The position numbers were made by a program, and so were the translations under genes. This document shows positions 5,930 through 12,201 of a stretch of 27,192 bases of DNA, in pieces. A model generated the notes under the pieces. It ran no database searches. It saw only the letters and a list, made by a program, of their open reading frames with translations, and was not told the origin of the DNA. Numbering within the stretch: position 1 is the first letter of the stretch; the number at the start of each line of letters is the position of its first letter. Source of the DNA: Erysipelotrichaceae bacterium (lineage in GTDB: Bacteria > Bacillota_I > Bacilli_A > Erysipelotrichales > Erysipelotrichaceae); the NCBI GenBank assembly GCA_017419065.1, contig JAFOMB010000208.1, forward strand, positions 1 to 27,192. Direction: 5' to 3'.

Positions 5930-6523
5930 ATGACTGAAAAAGATGTAATGGAGACGGTTGAAAACGTCGAAACAGTTCTCGAAACAAAAGCAGAAGAAGT
6001 CAAGGAAGCTGTCGAAGATAAAGCCGAAGAAGTGAAAGACGAAGTCTGCGAAACAGAAGCAGCTGTCGAAGAGATGAAGGAAGCTGTAGAAGAAAAAGTT
6101 GAAGAAGTGAAGACGGCAGTCGCAGAAGACACGATCACGATCAATGACAAGACAGCGGAACTCAAGGAAAAGGCTGCTGAAACACTGGAAGCTGCCAAGG
6201 TCAAAGCCGGTGAACTCCTGGATACGACCAAGACAAAGGCTGAAGAACTCGGTGAGAAGTTCAAGGAATCCAATGTCGGAAAGGGCCTCTTAGGCGAAGA
6301 CGGCAAGCTCGGAAAAGACGATCTGCAGAGACTCGGCGAAGAAGCAAAGAAGACGGCTTCTGAACTCAATGACAAGTTCAAGGATTCTTCTGTCGGCAAG
6401 ACTCTCTTAGGAGAAGACGGAAGATTCGACAAGGACGATGCAGAAAGACTCTTAAAGCCTGTCAAGGAAGCCGGAGCCAGCGTCCTCAAGACTCTGAAGG
6501 ATACCTTCGGTAAAGAGAACTAA
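5930..6523 (+). CDS. Lys/Glu-rich coiled-coil protein with two EF-hand-like repeats
   Basis: This 197-residue, very hydrophilic protein has no signal peptide or membrane segment. The start is ATG 5930 with AAGGAGG 6 bases before it; a GTG at 5903 would put the ribosome binding site inside the gene. Residues 1-75 are amphipathic repeats of the type AEEVKEAVEDK, predicted long helix or coiled coil, resembling LEA/YtxH-type stress proteins in composition. Residues about 110-135 and 149-174 are two copies of a unit, KFKxSxVGKxLLGEDG followed by KDDxxRL, 39 residues apart. The EDGKLGKDDL core resembles the second half of an EF-hand or dockerin loop but lacks the first two aspartates. Function is unknown; a stress or envelope-associated cytoplasmic protein is a guess. 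The gene is monocistronic with its own terminator. Confidence 0.85.
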   Translation: MTEKDVMETVENVETVLETKAEEVKEAVEDKAEEVKDEVCETEAAVEEMKEAVEEKVEEVKTAVAEDTITINDKTAELKEKAAETLEAAKVKAGELLDTTKTKAEELGEKFKESNVGKGLLGEDGKLGKDDLQRLGEEAKKTASELNDKFKDSSVGKTLLGEDGRFDKDDAERLLKPVKEAGASVLKTLKDTFGKEN

Positions 6524-6525
6524 AC

Positions 6526-6549
6526 AAAAGAACGGGTAACCGTTCTTTT
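6526..6549 (+). terminator. Hairpin terminator after the coiled-coil gene
   Basis: A perfect 10-bp stem (AAAAGAACGG with CCGTTCTTTT) closes a GTAA tetraloop and runs into TTTTCTTA. Confidence 0.88.
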
Positions 6550-6556
6550 CTTACTG

Positions 6557-6562
6557 TATAAT
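6557..6562 (+). promoter_or_regulatory. -10 box before rubredoxin
   Basis: TATAAT lies 28 bases before the rubredoxin ATG, just after the preceding terminator. No clear -35 is visible because the hairpin occupies that position. Confidence 0.4.
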
Positions 6563-6590
6563 GATGATAAAGATACAGGAGGAAACAACC

Positions 6591-6725
6591 ATGAAATACG
6601 TATGCGAAGTATGCGGCTATGTCTATGACCCGGCAGAGAACGACGGCGTTGCCTTCGAAGACCTTCCGGAAGACTGGGTCTGCCCGATCTGCGGTGTTGG
6701 GAAGGATCAGTTCCATCCTGAGTAA
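6591..6725 (+). CDS. Rubredoxin (short form, 44 residues)
   Basis: This small iron protein has the two metal-binding knuckles C5-E-V-C8-G-Y-V-Y-D and C31-P-I-C34-G, which bind one iron by four cysteines. Rubredoxins carry single electrons, typically to peroxide- or superoxide-reducing enzymes in anaerobes. At 44 residues it is shorter than the usual 52-54: the loop between the knuckles is reduced, as in the short Desulfovibrio desulfuricans type. AGGAGG lies 8 bases before the ATG. The gene is alone between two terminators, so its partner is elsewhere. It supports an anaerobic lifestyle. Confidence 0.95.
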   Translation: MKYVCEVCGYVYDPAENDGVAFEDLPEDWVCPICGVGKDQFHPE

Positions 6726-6728
6726 AGC

Positions 6729-6750
6729 AAAACTCCCGGAAGGGAGTTTT
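6729..6750 (+). terminator. Hairpin terminator after rubredoxin
   Basis: A perfect 9-bp stem (AAAACTCCC with GGGAGTTTT) closes a GGAA loop. Its 24-base core (6730-6753) is identical to the terminator at 7415-7438 on the other side of higBA. Confidence 0.88.
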
Positions 6751-6779
6751 CATTATCGTCAGTATAGGATATAGACTGT

Positions 6780-6808
6780 TTTACATGTACATGTAGAACG
6801 TGTATAAT
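6780..6808 (+). promoter_or_regulatory. higBA promoter with embedded 14-bp palindrome
   Basis: TTTACA (6780-6785), a 17-base spacer and TATAAT (6803-6808) form a near-consensus sigma-A promoter. The perfect palindrome TACATGTACATGTA (6782-6795) overlaps the -35 and spacer. It is well placed as the operator for autorepression by the HigA-type antitoxin. Confidence 0.7.
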
Positions 6809-6825
6809 GATATCGGGAATCAGAC

Positions 6826-7107
6826 TTGATCAGGACGTTCAAAGACAAAGAGATACAGAAGGTCTATCATCAGGTGTTCTCCCGTAAACTGCCTCCATCC
6901 ATCCAAAGAGCCGCTTTGCGCAAGATGATGATCATGGATCATGTCGAAAACCTCTCCCAGTTAAACAATCCTCCGGGAAATCATCTGGAAGCGCTGCACG
7001 GTGACAGGGAAGGTTCCTGGAGCATACGGATCAATGATCAGTTCCGTATATGCTTCCGCTATGAAGAGCAGGATTTCTACGATGTGGAGATCACAGATTA
7101 CCATTGA
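6826..7107 (+). CDS. higB: HigB-family toxin (RelE superfamily mRNA interferase)
   Basis: This 93-residue protein starts at TTG and opens with MIRTFKDKE. The C-terminal half has the HigB hallmark SIRINDQFRICFRYE (about 66-80), then DVEITDYH. R74, R78 and the terminal His match the basic active-site residues of ribosome-dependent mRNA cleaving toxins. No strong ribosome binding site precedes the TTG, and the transcript leader is only about 11 bases, so translation is probably weak, as expected for a toxin. The cognate antitoxin starts 13 bases downstream. The toxin-first order is typical of higBA. Confidence 0.92.
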   Translation: MIRTFKDKEIQKVYHQVFSRKLPPSIQRAALRKMMIMDHVENLSQLNNPPGNHLEALHGDREGSWSIRINDQFRICFRYEEQDFYDVEITDYH

Positions 7108-7120
7108 AAGGAGAATGACA

Positions 7121-7411
7121 ATGGCGAGAAATATCAAAACACCTGCTATCAGTGAGATCCTATACGAGGAATTCATGAAACCGAAGGGGATCTCCGCCTA
7201 CCGTCTGGCATCCGATACCGGTGTCCCGGTCTCCAGGATACAGGATATCCTGCATGGCAGAAGAAAGGTCAGTGTCGATACCTCGATCCGCCTGGGCATC
7301 TATTTCGGCATGCCGGAAAAGTTCTTTCTCGATCTCCAGAACGATATCGATATACGGGATGAAAAGGAGAGACATTCTCCCGAATATGCCCTTATCTCTC
7401 CCTTAGCGTAA
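7121..7411 (+). CDS. higA: HigA-family antitoxin (XRE helix-turn-helix)
   Basis: This 96-residue protein starts at ATG 7121 with AAAGGAG 6 bases upstream, a better site than the toxin has. Residues about 24-75 form an XRE-type helix-turn-helix (ISAYRLASDTGVPVSRIQDI, then HGRRKVSVDT), followed by the HigA-type GMPEKFFLDLQ segment. HigA proteins bind and neutralise HigB and repress their own promoter; the palindrome at 6782-6795 is the likely target. An in-frame upstream start at 7001 lies within higB and is rejected. The gene ends directly at a shared terminator. Confidence 0.93.
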   Translation: MARNIKTPAISEILYEEFMKPKGISAYRLASDTGVPVSRIQDILHGRRKVSVDTSIRLGIYFGMPEKFFLDLQNDIDIRDEKERHSPEYALISPLA

Positions 7412-7414
7412 AAG

Positions 7415-7434
7415 AAACTCCCGGAAGGGAGTTT
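7415..7434. terminator. Bidirectional terminator between higA and the HAD gene
   Basis: An 8-bp stem (AAACTCCC with GGGAGTTT) closes a GGAA loop, 4 bases after higA. It has a T-run on the plus strand and TTTCTTTT on the minus strand, and it abuts the TGA of the HAD gene. Confidence 0.88.
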
Positions 7435-8199
7435 TCATATCAGTTCATAATGCTTTAATGCTTTATACAGGCCGTCCTGATCGATGCCGTCCGTGACATG
7501 GTCAGCGGCTTTTTTGATGATGTCATCGGCATTTCCCATGGCTACGGCGATCCCGGCTGTCTTCAGCATCTCCAGATCGTTTTCCCCATCGCCTATGGCC
7601 ATGCATTCATGAGGAGAGATGCCGTATCTCTCGCAGTATCTCAGGATGCCGCCGGCCTTGGAACCGCCTTTACTGACGACGTCGACCGCTCCGTCATGCC
7701 AGCGGGTGACACAGAGGTCTCCGAGATCCAGGGAGGACATCTCTTCTTCAGACATATAGAAGACTGTCAGCAGGATGTCTTCTCCGTCATAGCCGTGGAC
7801 AGGAGGAACGGGGGTGGAGATGGCTGCCTGGACTTCTTCGATGATCGGGCAGACTTCATTGATATAGATCCCGGTTTCGGTAGAGAAGGCCATCGGATAC
7901 TTCTTCTCTTCAAACCAGGAGATCAGCCTATCCTTCATATCTCCTTCGATGGATACCTTGTGGTAGGGGATCCTCTTTTCATCGAGACACAGCTGGCCGT
8001 TGAGGATGATATAGCCGTCAAAAGGGAATTCTGTGACCTTGAGCTTGTCGAGTTCGCTCATGTCTCTTCCGGTGTTCAGGATGATGCGGATGCCTTTCTC
8101 CTGAACAGAGGAAAGAGCCTTCCAGGCGGAAGAGGGGATCCGGTGTTCCTGATGGGAAAAGAGTGTTCCATCGTTGTCTAGGAAGATGGCCTTTATCAT
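7435..8199 (-). CDS. Cof-type HAD-superfamily sugar-phosphate phosphatase
   Basis: This 254-residue soluble hydrolase has all four HAD motifs: D8-N-D10-G-T (nucleophile and acid/base), T43 in LNTGRD, K181 in GGSKAGG, and GDGENDLEML with D204 and D208 binding magnesium. A C2-type cap lies between motifs II and III. Cof-type enzymes dephosphorylate sugar phosphates, flavin or pyridoxal phosphate; the substrate cannot be told from sequence. The ATG has no ribosome binding site, but TATGAT ends 6 bases upstream on the minus strand, again fitting a leaderless mRNA. It follows the nitroreductase gene on the same strand after a terminator, so the two are probably separate units. Confidence 0.93.
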   Translation of the reverse strand: MIKAIFLDNDGTLFSHQEHRIPSSAWKALSSVQEKGIRIILNTGRDMSELDKLKVTEFPFDGYIILNGQLCLDEKRIPYHKVSIEGDMKDRLISWFEEKKYPMAFSTETGIYINEVCPIIEEVQAAISTPVPPVHGYDGEDILLTVFYMSEEEMSSLDLGDLCVTRWHDGAVDVVSKGGSKAGGILRYCERYGISPHECMAIGDGENDLEMLKTAGIAVAMGNADDIIKKAADHVTDGIDQDGLYKALKHYELI

Positions 8200-8223
8200 A
8201 CCGTTATCATATCAAAAGAAAAA

Positions 8224-8239
8224 GCGGTATCTCTACCAC
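8224..8239 (-). terminator. Terminator overlapping the end of the nitroreductase gene
   Basis: On the minus strand GTGGTA and TACCGC pair (6 bp, one G-U) around a GAGA loop that includes part of the TAG stop, followed by TTTTTCTTTT. Confidence 0.75.
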
Positions 8240-8751
8240 TTTTCGAAATGGACCCTGTCTTCTTCGTAATCCGGTTTGAGGACACCCTCTTCTGCCGGAT
8301 AGCCGAAGGCGATGATGGAATGGGGGATCTTGTCTTCAGGAAGCTGAAAGAGCTCCCTCTGTCTTTCTACCCGGTCCATCTGCGGATAGGTGCCGAGCCA
8401 TACACTGCCGATCCCGAGGGCATTGGCTGCCAGGATCATGTTCTGACCGGCAATGGAGCCGTCGATGATCCAGTAGTCCTTTGCGACTTCCACAGACCTC
8501 TCCAGGTCTCCCAGGATCAGGATACCCAGAGTAGCGCCCTTGAGCGGGGCGGCATAGATGCCGTTGGCGTCCGCCATCTTTATAAGTGTCTCTTTGTCTT
8601 CTACGACGATAAAGGACCAGTCACGGGTATTGGCACAGGAAGGTCCGGCCATTCCGGCACGGAGAATGGTATGGAGATCATCCTTTGAGATCTTTTGATC
8701 AGTGTATTTCCGGATACTTCTCCTATTGAAAACGTTTACAAGGCTGTCCAT
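8233..8751 (-). CDS. Nitroreductase-family FMN oxidoreductase
   Basis: This 172-residue protein opens with NRRSIRKYTD, the FMN phosphate-binding motif of the nitroreductase family. It also has AGPSCANTRDW and IGSVWLGTYP, the flavin and dimer-interface segments. Such homodimeric flavoenzymes use NAD(P)H to reduce nitro compounds, quinones or flavins; the physiological substrate is unknown. The start is ATG at 8751 with AGGAGG 6 bases upstream; a GTG two codons earlier overlaps that site and is rejected. No convincing promoter is seen; its upstream DNA carries phased T-tracts on this strand. It is divergent from the ribosomal operon. Confidence 0.93.
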   Translation of the reverse strand: MDSLVNVFNRRSIRKYTDQKISKDDLHTILRAGMAGPSCANTRDWSFIVVEDKETLIKMADANGIYAAPLKGATLGILILGDLERSVEVAKDYWIIDGSIAGQNMILAANALGIGSVWLGTYPQMDRVERQRELFQLPEDKIPHSIIAFGYPAEEGVLKPDYEEDRVHFEKW

Positions 8752-8769
8752 AAGCACCTCCTACCCCTA

Positions 8770-8921
8770 AATTCGCAAAAAAATCCAAAAAAATCAAGAA
8801 AATCAGTCAAAAATGAACAGAGTAGTATTTCTATGGAAATATGTAAGAAGATGTCAGTTTCGGAGCTGAAACCGGGTCTCCTATATATAATATAAAAATT
8901 ACAGAAAGAAATTTGCGAATT
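8770..8921. other. Non-coding block: phased A-tracts and long-spaced inverted repeat
   Basis: No gene is seen between 8764 and 9080. A-tracts of 7, 7, 4 and 5 bases are centred near 8780, 8790, 8800 and 8811, a spacing close to one helical turn, which predicts intrinsic curvature. AATTCGCAAA (8770-8779) and TTTGCGAATT (8912-8921) are perfect 10-bp inverted arms 132 bases apart. The right arm ends 3 bases before the -35 of the ribosomal operon. A second AT-rich stretch with TATAAT (8886-8891) lies between them without a good -35. Confidence 0.55.
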
Positions 8922-8924
8922 CTA

Positions 8925-8953
8925 TTGCATTCTTCCAATCGGCGTTATATCAT
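8925..8953 (+). promoter_or_regulatory. Promoter of the S10-spc-alpha operon
   Basis: TTGCAT (8925-8930), a 17-base spacer and TATCAT (8948-8953) form a good sigma-A promoter. Transcription would start near 8960, giving a 5' leader of about 120 bases before rpsJ. Confidence 0.65.
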
Positions 8954-8959
8954 ATAGGA

Positions 8960-9080
8960 GCGCTCGCAAAGATCTGGGAGATTGCTGGCACACTGAAACC
9001 TGTGTGACTGTGTGATAACCAGGGAACTCACAAGGAGCGAGTTATCCGAAAGGATTAATGGAATACAGGAGGAAAATTTC
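8960..9080 (+). ncRNA. Structured 5' leader of the ribosomal operon (candidate autoregulatory RNA)
   Basis: The leader can form nested pairings. CTCGC (8963-8967) pairs with GCGAG (9037-9041), CTGG (8985-8988) with CCAG (9019-9022), and CACAC (8989-8993) with GTGTG at 9002-9006 or alternatively 9010-9014. A small ATCC-GAAA-GGAT hairpin (9043-9054) follows before AGGAGG at 9067-9072. S10 operons in other bacteria are controlled by L4 binding the leader; whether this RNA binds L4 is inference. No matching known leader motif was recognised. Confidence 0.45.
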
Positions 9081-9392
9081 ATGGCAAAGAACAACGTAAG
9101 AATCAAACTGAAAGCTTACGAACACCGTTCCCTCGATGTAGCTACTGAGAAGATCGTCAAGGCTGCTGAGGACGGCGGTGTCAAGAAGGTCATCGGACCT
9201 ATCCCGCTTCCTACTGAAAAGCAGGTCGTAACAGTCTTAAGAGCTGTCCACAAGTACAAAGATTCCCGTGAACAGTTCGAAATCAGAACGCACAAGCGTC
9301 TGATCGAAATCATTGGGCCGAGTGCCAAGACGATCGATGCCCTTAGCCGTCTTGAACTCCCTAGTGGCGTAGATATTGAAATCAAATTGTAA
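9081..9392 (+). CDS. rpsJ: 30S ribosomal protein S10
   Basis: This 103-residue protein matches S10 throughout (IRIKLKAYEHRSLD-type start, then GPIPLPTEKQVVTVLRAVHK and EQFEIRTHKRLIEI). It sits in the 30S head and also pairs with NusB in rRNA antitermination. The ATG has AGGAGG 8 bases upstream; an upstream in-frame start at 9012 would run through the leader and is rejected. It is the first gene of the operon, behind a structured leader. Confidence 0.98.
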   Translation: MAKNNVRIKLKAYEHRSLDVATEKIVKAAEDGGVKKVIGPIPLPTEKQVVTVLRAVHKYKDSREQFEIRTHKRLIEIIGPSAKTIDALSRLELPSGVDIEIKL

Positions 9393-9409
9393 AGTAGAAA
9401 GGTGACATC

Positions 9410-10084
9410 ATGAAAGGAATTCTTGGAAGAAAGCTTGGCATGACACAAGTCTTCACCGAAGAAGGTCAGCTCATCCCTGTTACTGTCATCGAAGTAGAAC
9501 CGAACGTCGTTCTGCAGAAGAAGACAGTGGAAACAGACGGCTATGAAGCTTACCAGCTCGGCGTAGAAGAAAAGAAGGAAGCACGTGCTACCAAGCCTGA
9601 ACTCGGCCACGTAAAGAAGGCCGGCACAAGTCCGAAGAAGTTCGTCAAGGAAGTCAAGATGGACGAAGTTGACGCTGAGATCGGACAGGAAGTAAAAGTT
9701 GATATCTTTTCCGCTGGTGACATCGTTGATGTTACCGGCATCTCAAAAGGTAAGGGTTACACCGGAACCATCAAGCGCTACAATGCGCATATGCTGATGG
9801 AGACCCACGGTGTCGGCCCTGTCCACAGACATGTCGGTTCCATGGCGACGACCGGTAGAAACAACGGCCGTATCGAAAAGAACACACCGATGCCGGGACA
9901 TGACGGCAGCCTGAAGACGACCAACAGAAATCTGGAAGTCATCAAGGTCGATGCTGAAAAGAACTATATGTTAGTTAAGGGCAATGTACCGGGACCGAAG
10001 AGAGGCTTCGTTGTTGTCAAGACGACGACAAAGAAAGTCAAACACGTAGAACCGAAGGTTCTCTTAGAGAAGAAGGAGGCGTAA
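9410..10084 (+). CDS. rplC: 50S ribosomal protein L3
   Basis: This protein has 224 residues, against about 205-210 usual; the extra length is partly a Lys-rich C-terminal tail. It opens with MKGILGRKLGMTQVF, the standard L3 start, and carries the GVGPVHRHVGSMATTGRN loop that reaches towards the peptidyl transferase centre, followed by MPGHDGS. L3 is a primary assembly protein of the large subunit. It begins 17 bases after rpsJ and ends 3 bases before rplD. Confidence 0.98.
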   Translation: MKGILGRKLGMTQVFTEEGQLIPVTVIEVEPNVVLQKKTVETDGYEAYQLGVEEKKEARATKPELGHVKKAGTSPKKFVKEVKMDEVDAEIGQEVKVDIFSAGDIVDVTGISKGKGYTGTIKRYNAHMLMETHGVGPVHRHVGSMATTGRNNGRIEKNTPMPGHDGSLKTTNRNLEVIKVDAEKNYMLVKGNVPGPKRGFVVVKTTTKKVKHVEPKVLLEKKEA

Positions 10085-10087
10085 ATC

Positions 10088-10723
10088 ATGGCTAAGTGTG
10101 ATGTATTTGATTTAACAGCCAAGAAGGTCGGCGAAGTTGAACTCGCTGACAGCGTCTTCGCCATCGAAGTCAACCGTCAGGCCATCTTCGATGCACTGCT
10201 CCGTCAGCAGTCCTCCTGGAGACAGGGAACGCATGACGTGAAGTCCAGAGCCGAAGTATCCGGCGGCGGCAAGAAGCCGTTCCGTCAGAAGGGTACCGGC
10301 AGAGCCAGACAGGGTAGCACCCGTGCTGTCCAGTACAGACACGGCGGCGTCGCTTTCGGACCTACTCCGAGAAGCCATACCTTCAAGCTCAACCGCAAGG
10401 TCAGAAGACTGGCACTGCGTTCGGGCTTAACACTGAAAGCTCAGAACAATGCCATCGTCGTTCTTGATTCCATCGCGATGCCGCAGATCAAGACGAAGGA
10501 AATGGTCAAAGTCCTGGATGCCTTCAAGCTCGACAGAAAAGTCCTGTTCGTCGTCGATCTCGAAGAAGACTTCGACAACGCCTACCTCAGCATGTCCAAC
10601 CTGCAGAACTGCCTGATGGTCACTGTGGAAGGCTTAAGCATCTACGACCTGCAGAATGCCAACACGCTGGTGCTCACGAAGACAGCAGCTGAAAAATTAG
10701 GGGAGGTACTTGGGAATGAGTAA
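10088..10723 (+). CDS. rplD: 50S ribosomal protein L4
   Basis: This 211-residue protein has the conserved internal loop GGGKKPFRQKGTGRARQGS, which lines the nascent peptide exit tunnel, then YRHGGVAFGP. In enterobacteria L4 also represses the S10 operon by binding its leader; here that role is possible because a structured leader exists. Its ATG follows the rplC stop by 3 bases, and its own stop overlaps the start of rplW by 8 bases, so translation of L23 is probably coupled to it. Confidence 0.98.
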   Translation: MAKCDVFDLTAKKVGEVELADSVFAIEVNRQAIFDALLRQQSSWRQGTHDVKSRAEVSGGGKKPFRQKGTGRARQGSTRAVQYRHGGVAFGPTPRSHTFKLNRKVRRLALRSGLTLKAQNNAIVVLDSIAMPQIKTKEMVKVLDAFKLDRKVLFVVDLEEDFDNAYLSMSNLQNCLMVTVEGLSIYDLQNANTLVLTKTAAEKLGEVLGNE

Positions 10724-11006
10724 CGCCAGAGACATCATCGTCCGTCCTCTTGTCACGGAAAAGACGATCAAGGCTGAAGAAAATCAGAACACCGTCGTCT
10801 TCGAAGTTGCGAAGAACACCAACAAGATCGCTGTCAGACAGGCAGTCGAAGAGATCTTCAATGTGAAGGTCGAAAGTGTCAATATCGTTCATGTCAAGCC
10901 TAGAGAAAAGAGAATGGGCAGATATGTCGGTATGACCAAGGCCGTTAAAAAGGCCTATGTCAAGCTCAAAGATGGTTATTCCATCAACGTCCTGGCGGAC
11001 AAGTAA
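10716..11006 (+). CDS. rplW: 50S ribosomal protein L23
   Basis: This protein has 96 residues from ATG 10716, giving the expected start MSNARDIIVRPLVTEKT. A TTG at 10710 is too close to the GGGGAGG ribosome binding site at 10700-10706 to be preferred. L23 surrounds the exit tunnel and docks trigger factor and the signal recognition particle. ATGAGTAA at 10716-10723 overlaps the rplD stop. The 64 bases after it hold a hairpin, the longest gap within this operon. Confidence 0.96.
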   Translation: MSNARDIIVRPLVTEKTIKAEENQNTVVFEVAKNTNKIAVRQAVEEIFNVKVESVNIVHVKPREKRMGRYVGMTKAVKKAYVKLKDGYSINVLADK

Positions 11007-11016
11007 GCTTGAAACC

Positions 11017-11045
11017 TATCGGAAGAAATATGCTATTTCCGGATA
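11017..11045 (+). other. Intra-operon hairpin between rplW and rplB
   Basis: TATC-GGAA-GA-AATA on the left pairs with TATTTCCGGATA on the right around TGC, with a small bulge. There is no T-run after it, so it is more likely an RNA processing, pausing or stability element than a terminator. Confidence 0.4.
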
Positions 11046-11070
11046 ATTTGCATAAGGAGGATTAATTAAA

Positions 11071-11904
11071 ATGGCTATTAAATCTTATAAGCCGACAACT
11101 CCTGGAAGACGCGGCATGACCGGTCTCACCTTTGAAGAGATCACCAAGACGACTCCTGAAAAGAGCCTGACGGTGACCATCAAGAAGACGGGCGGCCGAA
11201 ACAACACAGGAAGAATTACTACAAGACATCACGGCGGCGGTCATAAGCAGTTATACCGTATCGTCGACTTCAAGAGAAACAAAGATGACATCCCGGCAAA
11301 AGTCGTCGCGATCGAATACGATCCGAACAGAAATGCCAATATCGCTCTGCTGCAGTATGCAGACGGCGAAAAGAGATACATCCTGGCTCCGAAGGGCCTG
11401 AATGTAGGGATGAGCGTCGTATCCGGTGCCAAGACCGATATCAAAGTCGGCAACGCGCTGGAAATGAGAAACATGCCGGAAGGTACTATCGTCCACAACC
11501 TCGAACTCAAGCCGGGCAAGGGCGGCCAGCTCTGCAGAGCTGCCGGTGTCAGTGCTCAGATCCTGGGTATCGAAGAAAAGTATGTCACAGTCAGACTGGC
11601 ATCCGGTGAGATGAGAAAGATCCTCGGCAACTGCCGTGCGACCGTCGGTGTCGTAGGCAACGAAGACTACAACCTGGTCAACTTAGGTAAGGCCGGAAGA
11701 ACCAGATGGATGGGTGTCAGACCTACCGTCAGAGGTTCCGTCATGAACCCTGTCGATCACCCTCATGGTGGTGGTGAAGGCAGATCTCCGATCGGCCGTA
11801 AGTCTCCGATGACGCCTTGGGGCAAGAAAGCTATGGGTGTCAAGACACGTAAGAACAAACAGGCTTCTACTGATCTGATCATCAGAAGAAGAAATGGTAA
11901 GTAG
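11071..11904 (+). CDS. rplB: 50S ribosomal protein L2
   Basis: This 277-residue, near-standard-length L2 has the start MAIKSYKPTTPGRRGMT, the central GKGGQLCRAAG segment, and the hallmark MNPVDHPHGGGEGRSPIGRK, whose histidine lies close to the peptidyl transferase centre. L2 holds the two subunits together and is needed for peptide bond formation. AAGGAGG lies 9 bases before the ATG. rpsS starts 17 bases after the stop. Confidence 0.98.
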   Translation: MAIKSYKPTTPGRRGMTGLTFEEITKTTPEKSLTVTIKKTGGRNNTGRITTRHHGGGHKQLYRIVDFKRNKDDIPAKVVAIEYDPNRNANIALLQYADGEKRYILAPKGLNVGMSVVSGAKTDIKVGNALEMRNMPEGTIVHNLELKPGKGGQLCRAAGVSAQILGIEEKYVTVRLASGEMRKILGNCRATVGVVGNEDYNLVNLGKAGRTRWMGVRPTVRGSVMNPVDHPHGGGEGRSPIGRKSPMTPWGKKAMGVKTRKNKQASTDLIIRRRNGK

Positions 11905-11921
11905 AAAGGGGAAGAAAAGAA

Positions 11922-12191
11922 ATGAGTCGTAGTTTAAAGAAGGGTCCGTTCTGTGACGAACATCTGATGAAGAAGGTTCTGGCACTCAATGCGGCCAACA
12001 AAAAAGAAGTCATCAAAACATGGTCTCGCCGTTCGACGATCTTCCCTGATTTCGTAGAACATACCTTCGCTGTTCATAACGGCAAGGAACATGTCCCGGT
12101 CTATGTCACAGAAGACATGGTCGGCCACAAGTTAGGTGAATTCGTCCCGACGAGAAAGTTCGGCGGACACGGAAGCGACAAGAAGGCGTAA
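11922..12191 (+). CDS. rpsS: 30S ribosomal protein S19
   Basis: The 89 residues begin MSRSLKKGPFCDEHLMKKV and end with the conserved GHKLGEFVPTRKFGGH region. S19 sits at the top of the 30S head and contacts S13. The protein is about three residues shorter at its C-terminus than many homologues. The TAA stop is fused to the next ribosome binding site (TAAGGAGG), and rplV starts 10 bases later. Confidence 0.98.
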   Translation: MSRSLKKGPFCDEHLMKKVLALNAANKKEVIKTWSRRSTIFPDFVEHTFAVHNGKEHVPVYVTEDMVGHKLGEFVPTRKFGGHGSDKKA

Positions 12192-12201
12192 GGAGGGAAA
12201 T

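Noticed and set aside
5914..6489. 191-residue Ser-rich minus-strand ORF
   Set aside because: It is the mirror of the Lys/Glu-rich repeats (GAA/AAG codons read as TTC/CTT), has no ribosome binding site, and lies wholly under a well-supported gene.
7498..8181. 227-residue plus-strand ORF opposite the HAD phosphatase
   Set aside because: The minus-strand gene has all HAD motifs; this ORF has no recognisable motif and no ribosome binding site.
8695..8895. 66-residue plus-strand ORF upstream of the S10 promoter
   Set aside because: It overlaps the nitroreductase start and the A-tract block, has no ribosome binding site and no familiar sequence.
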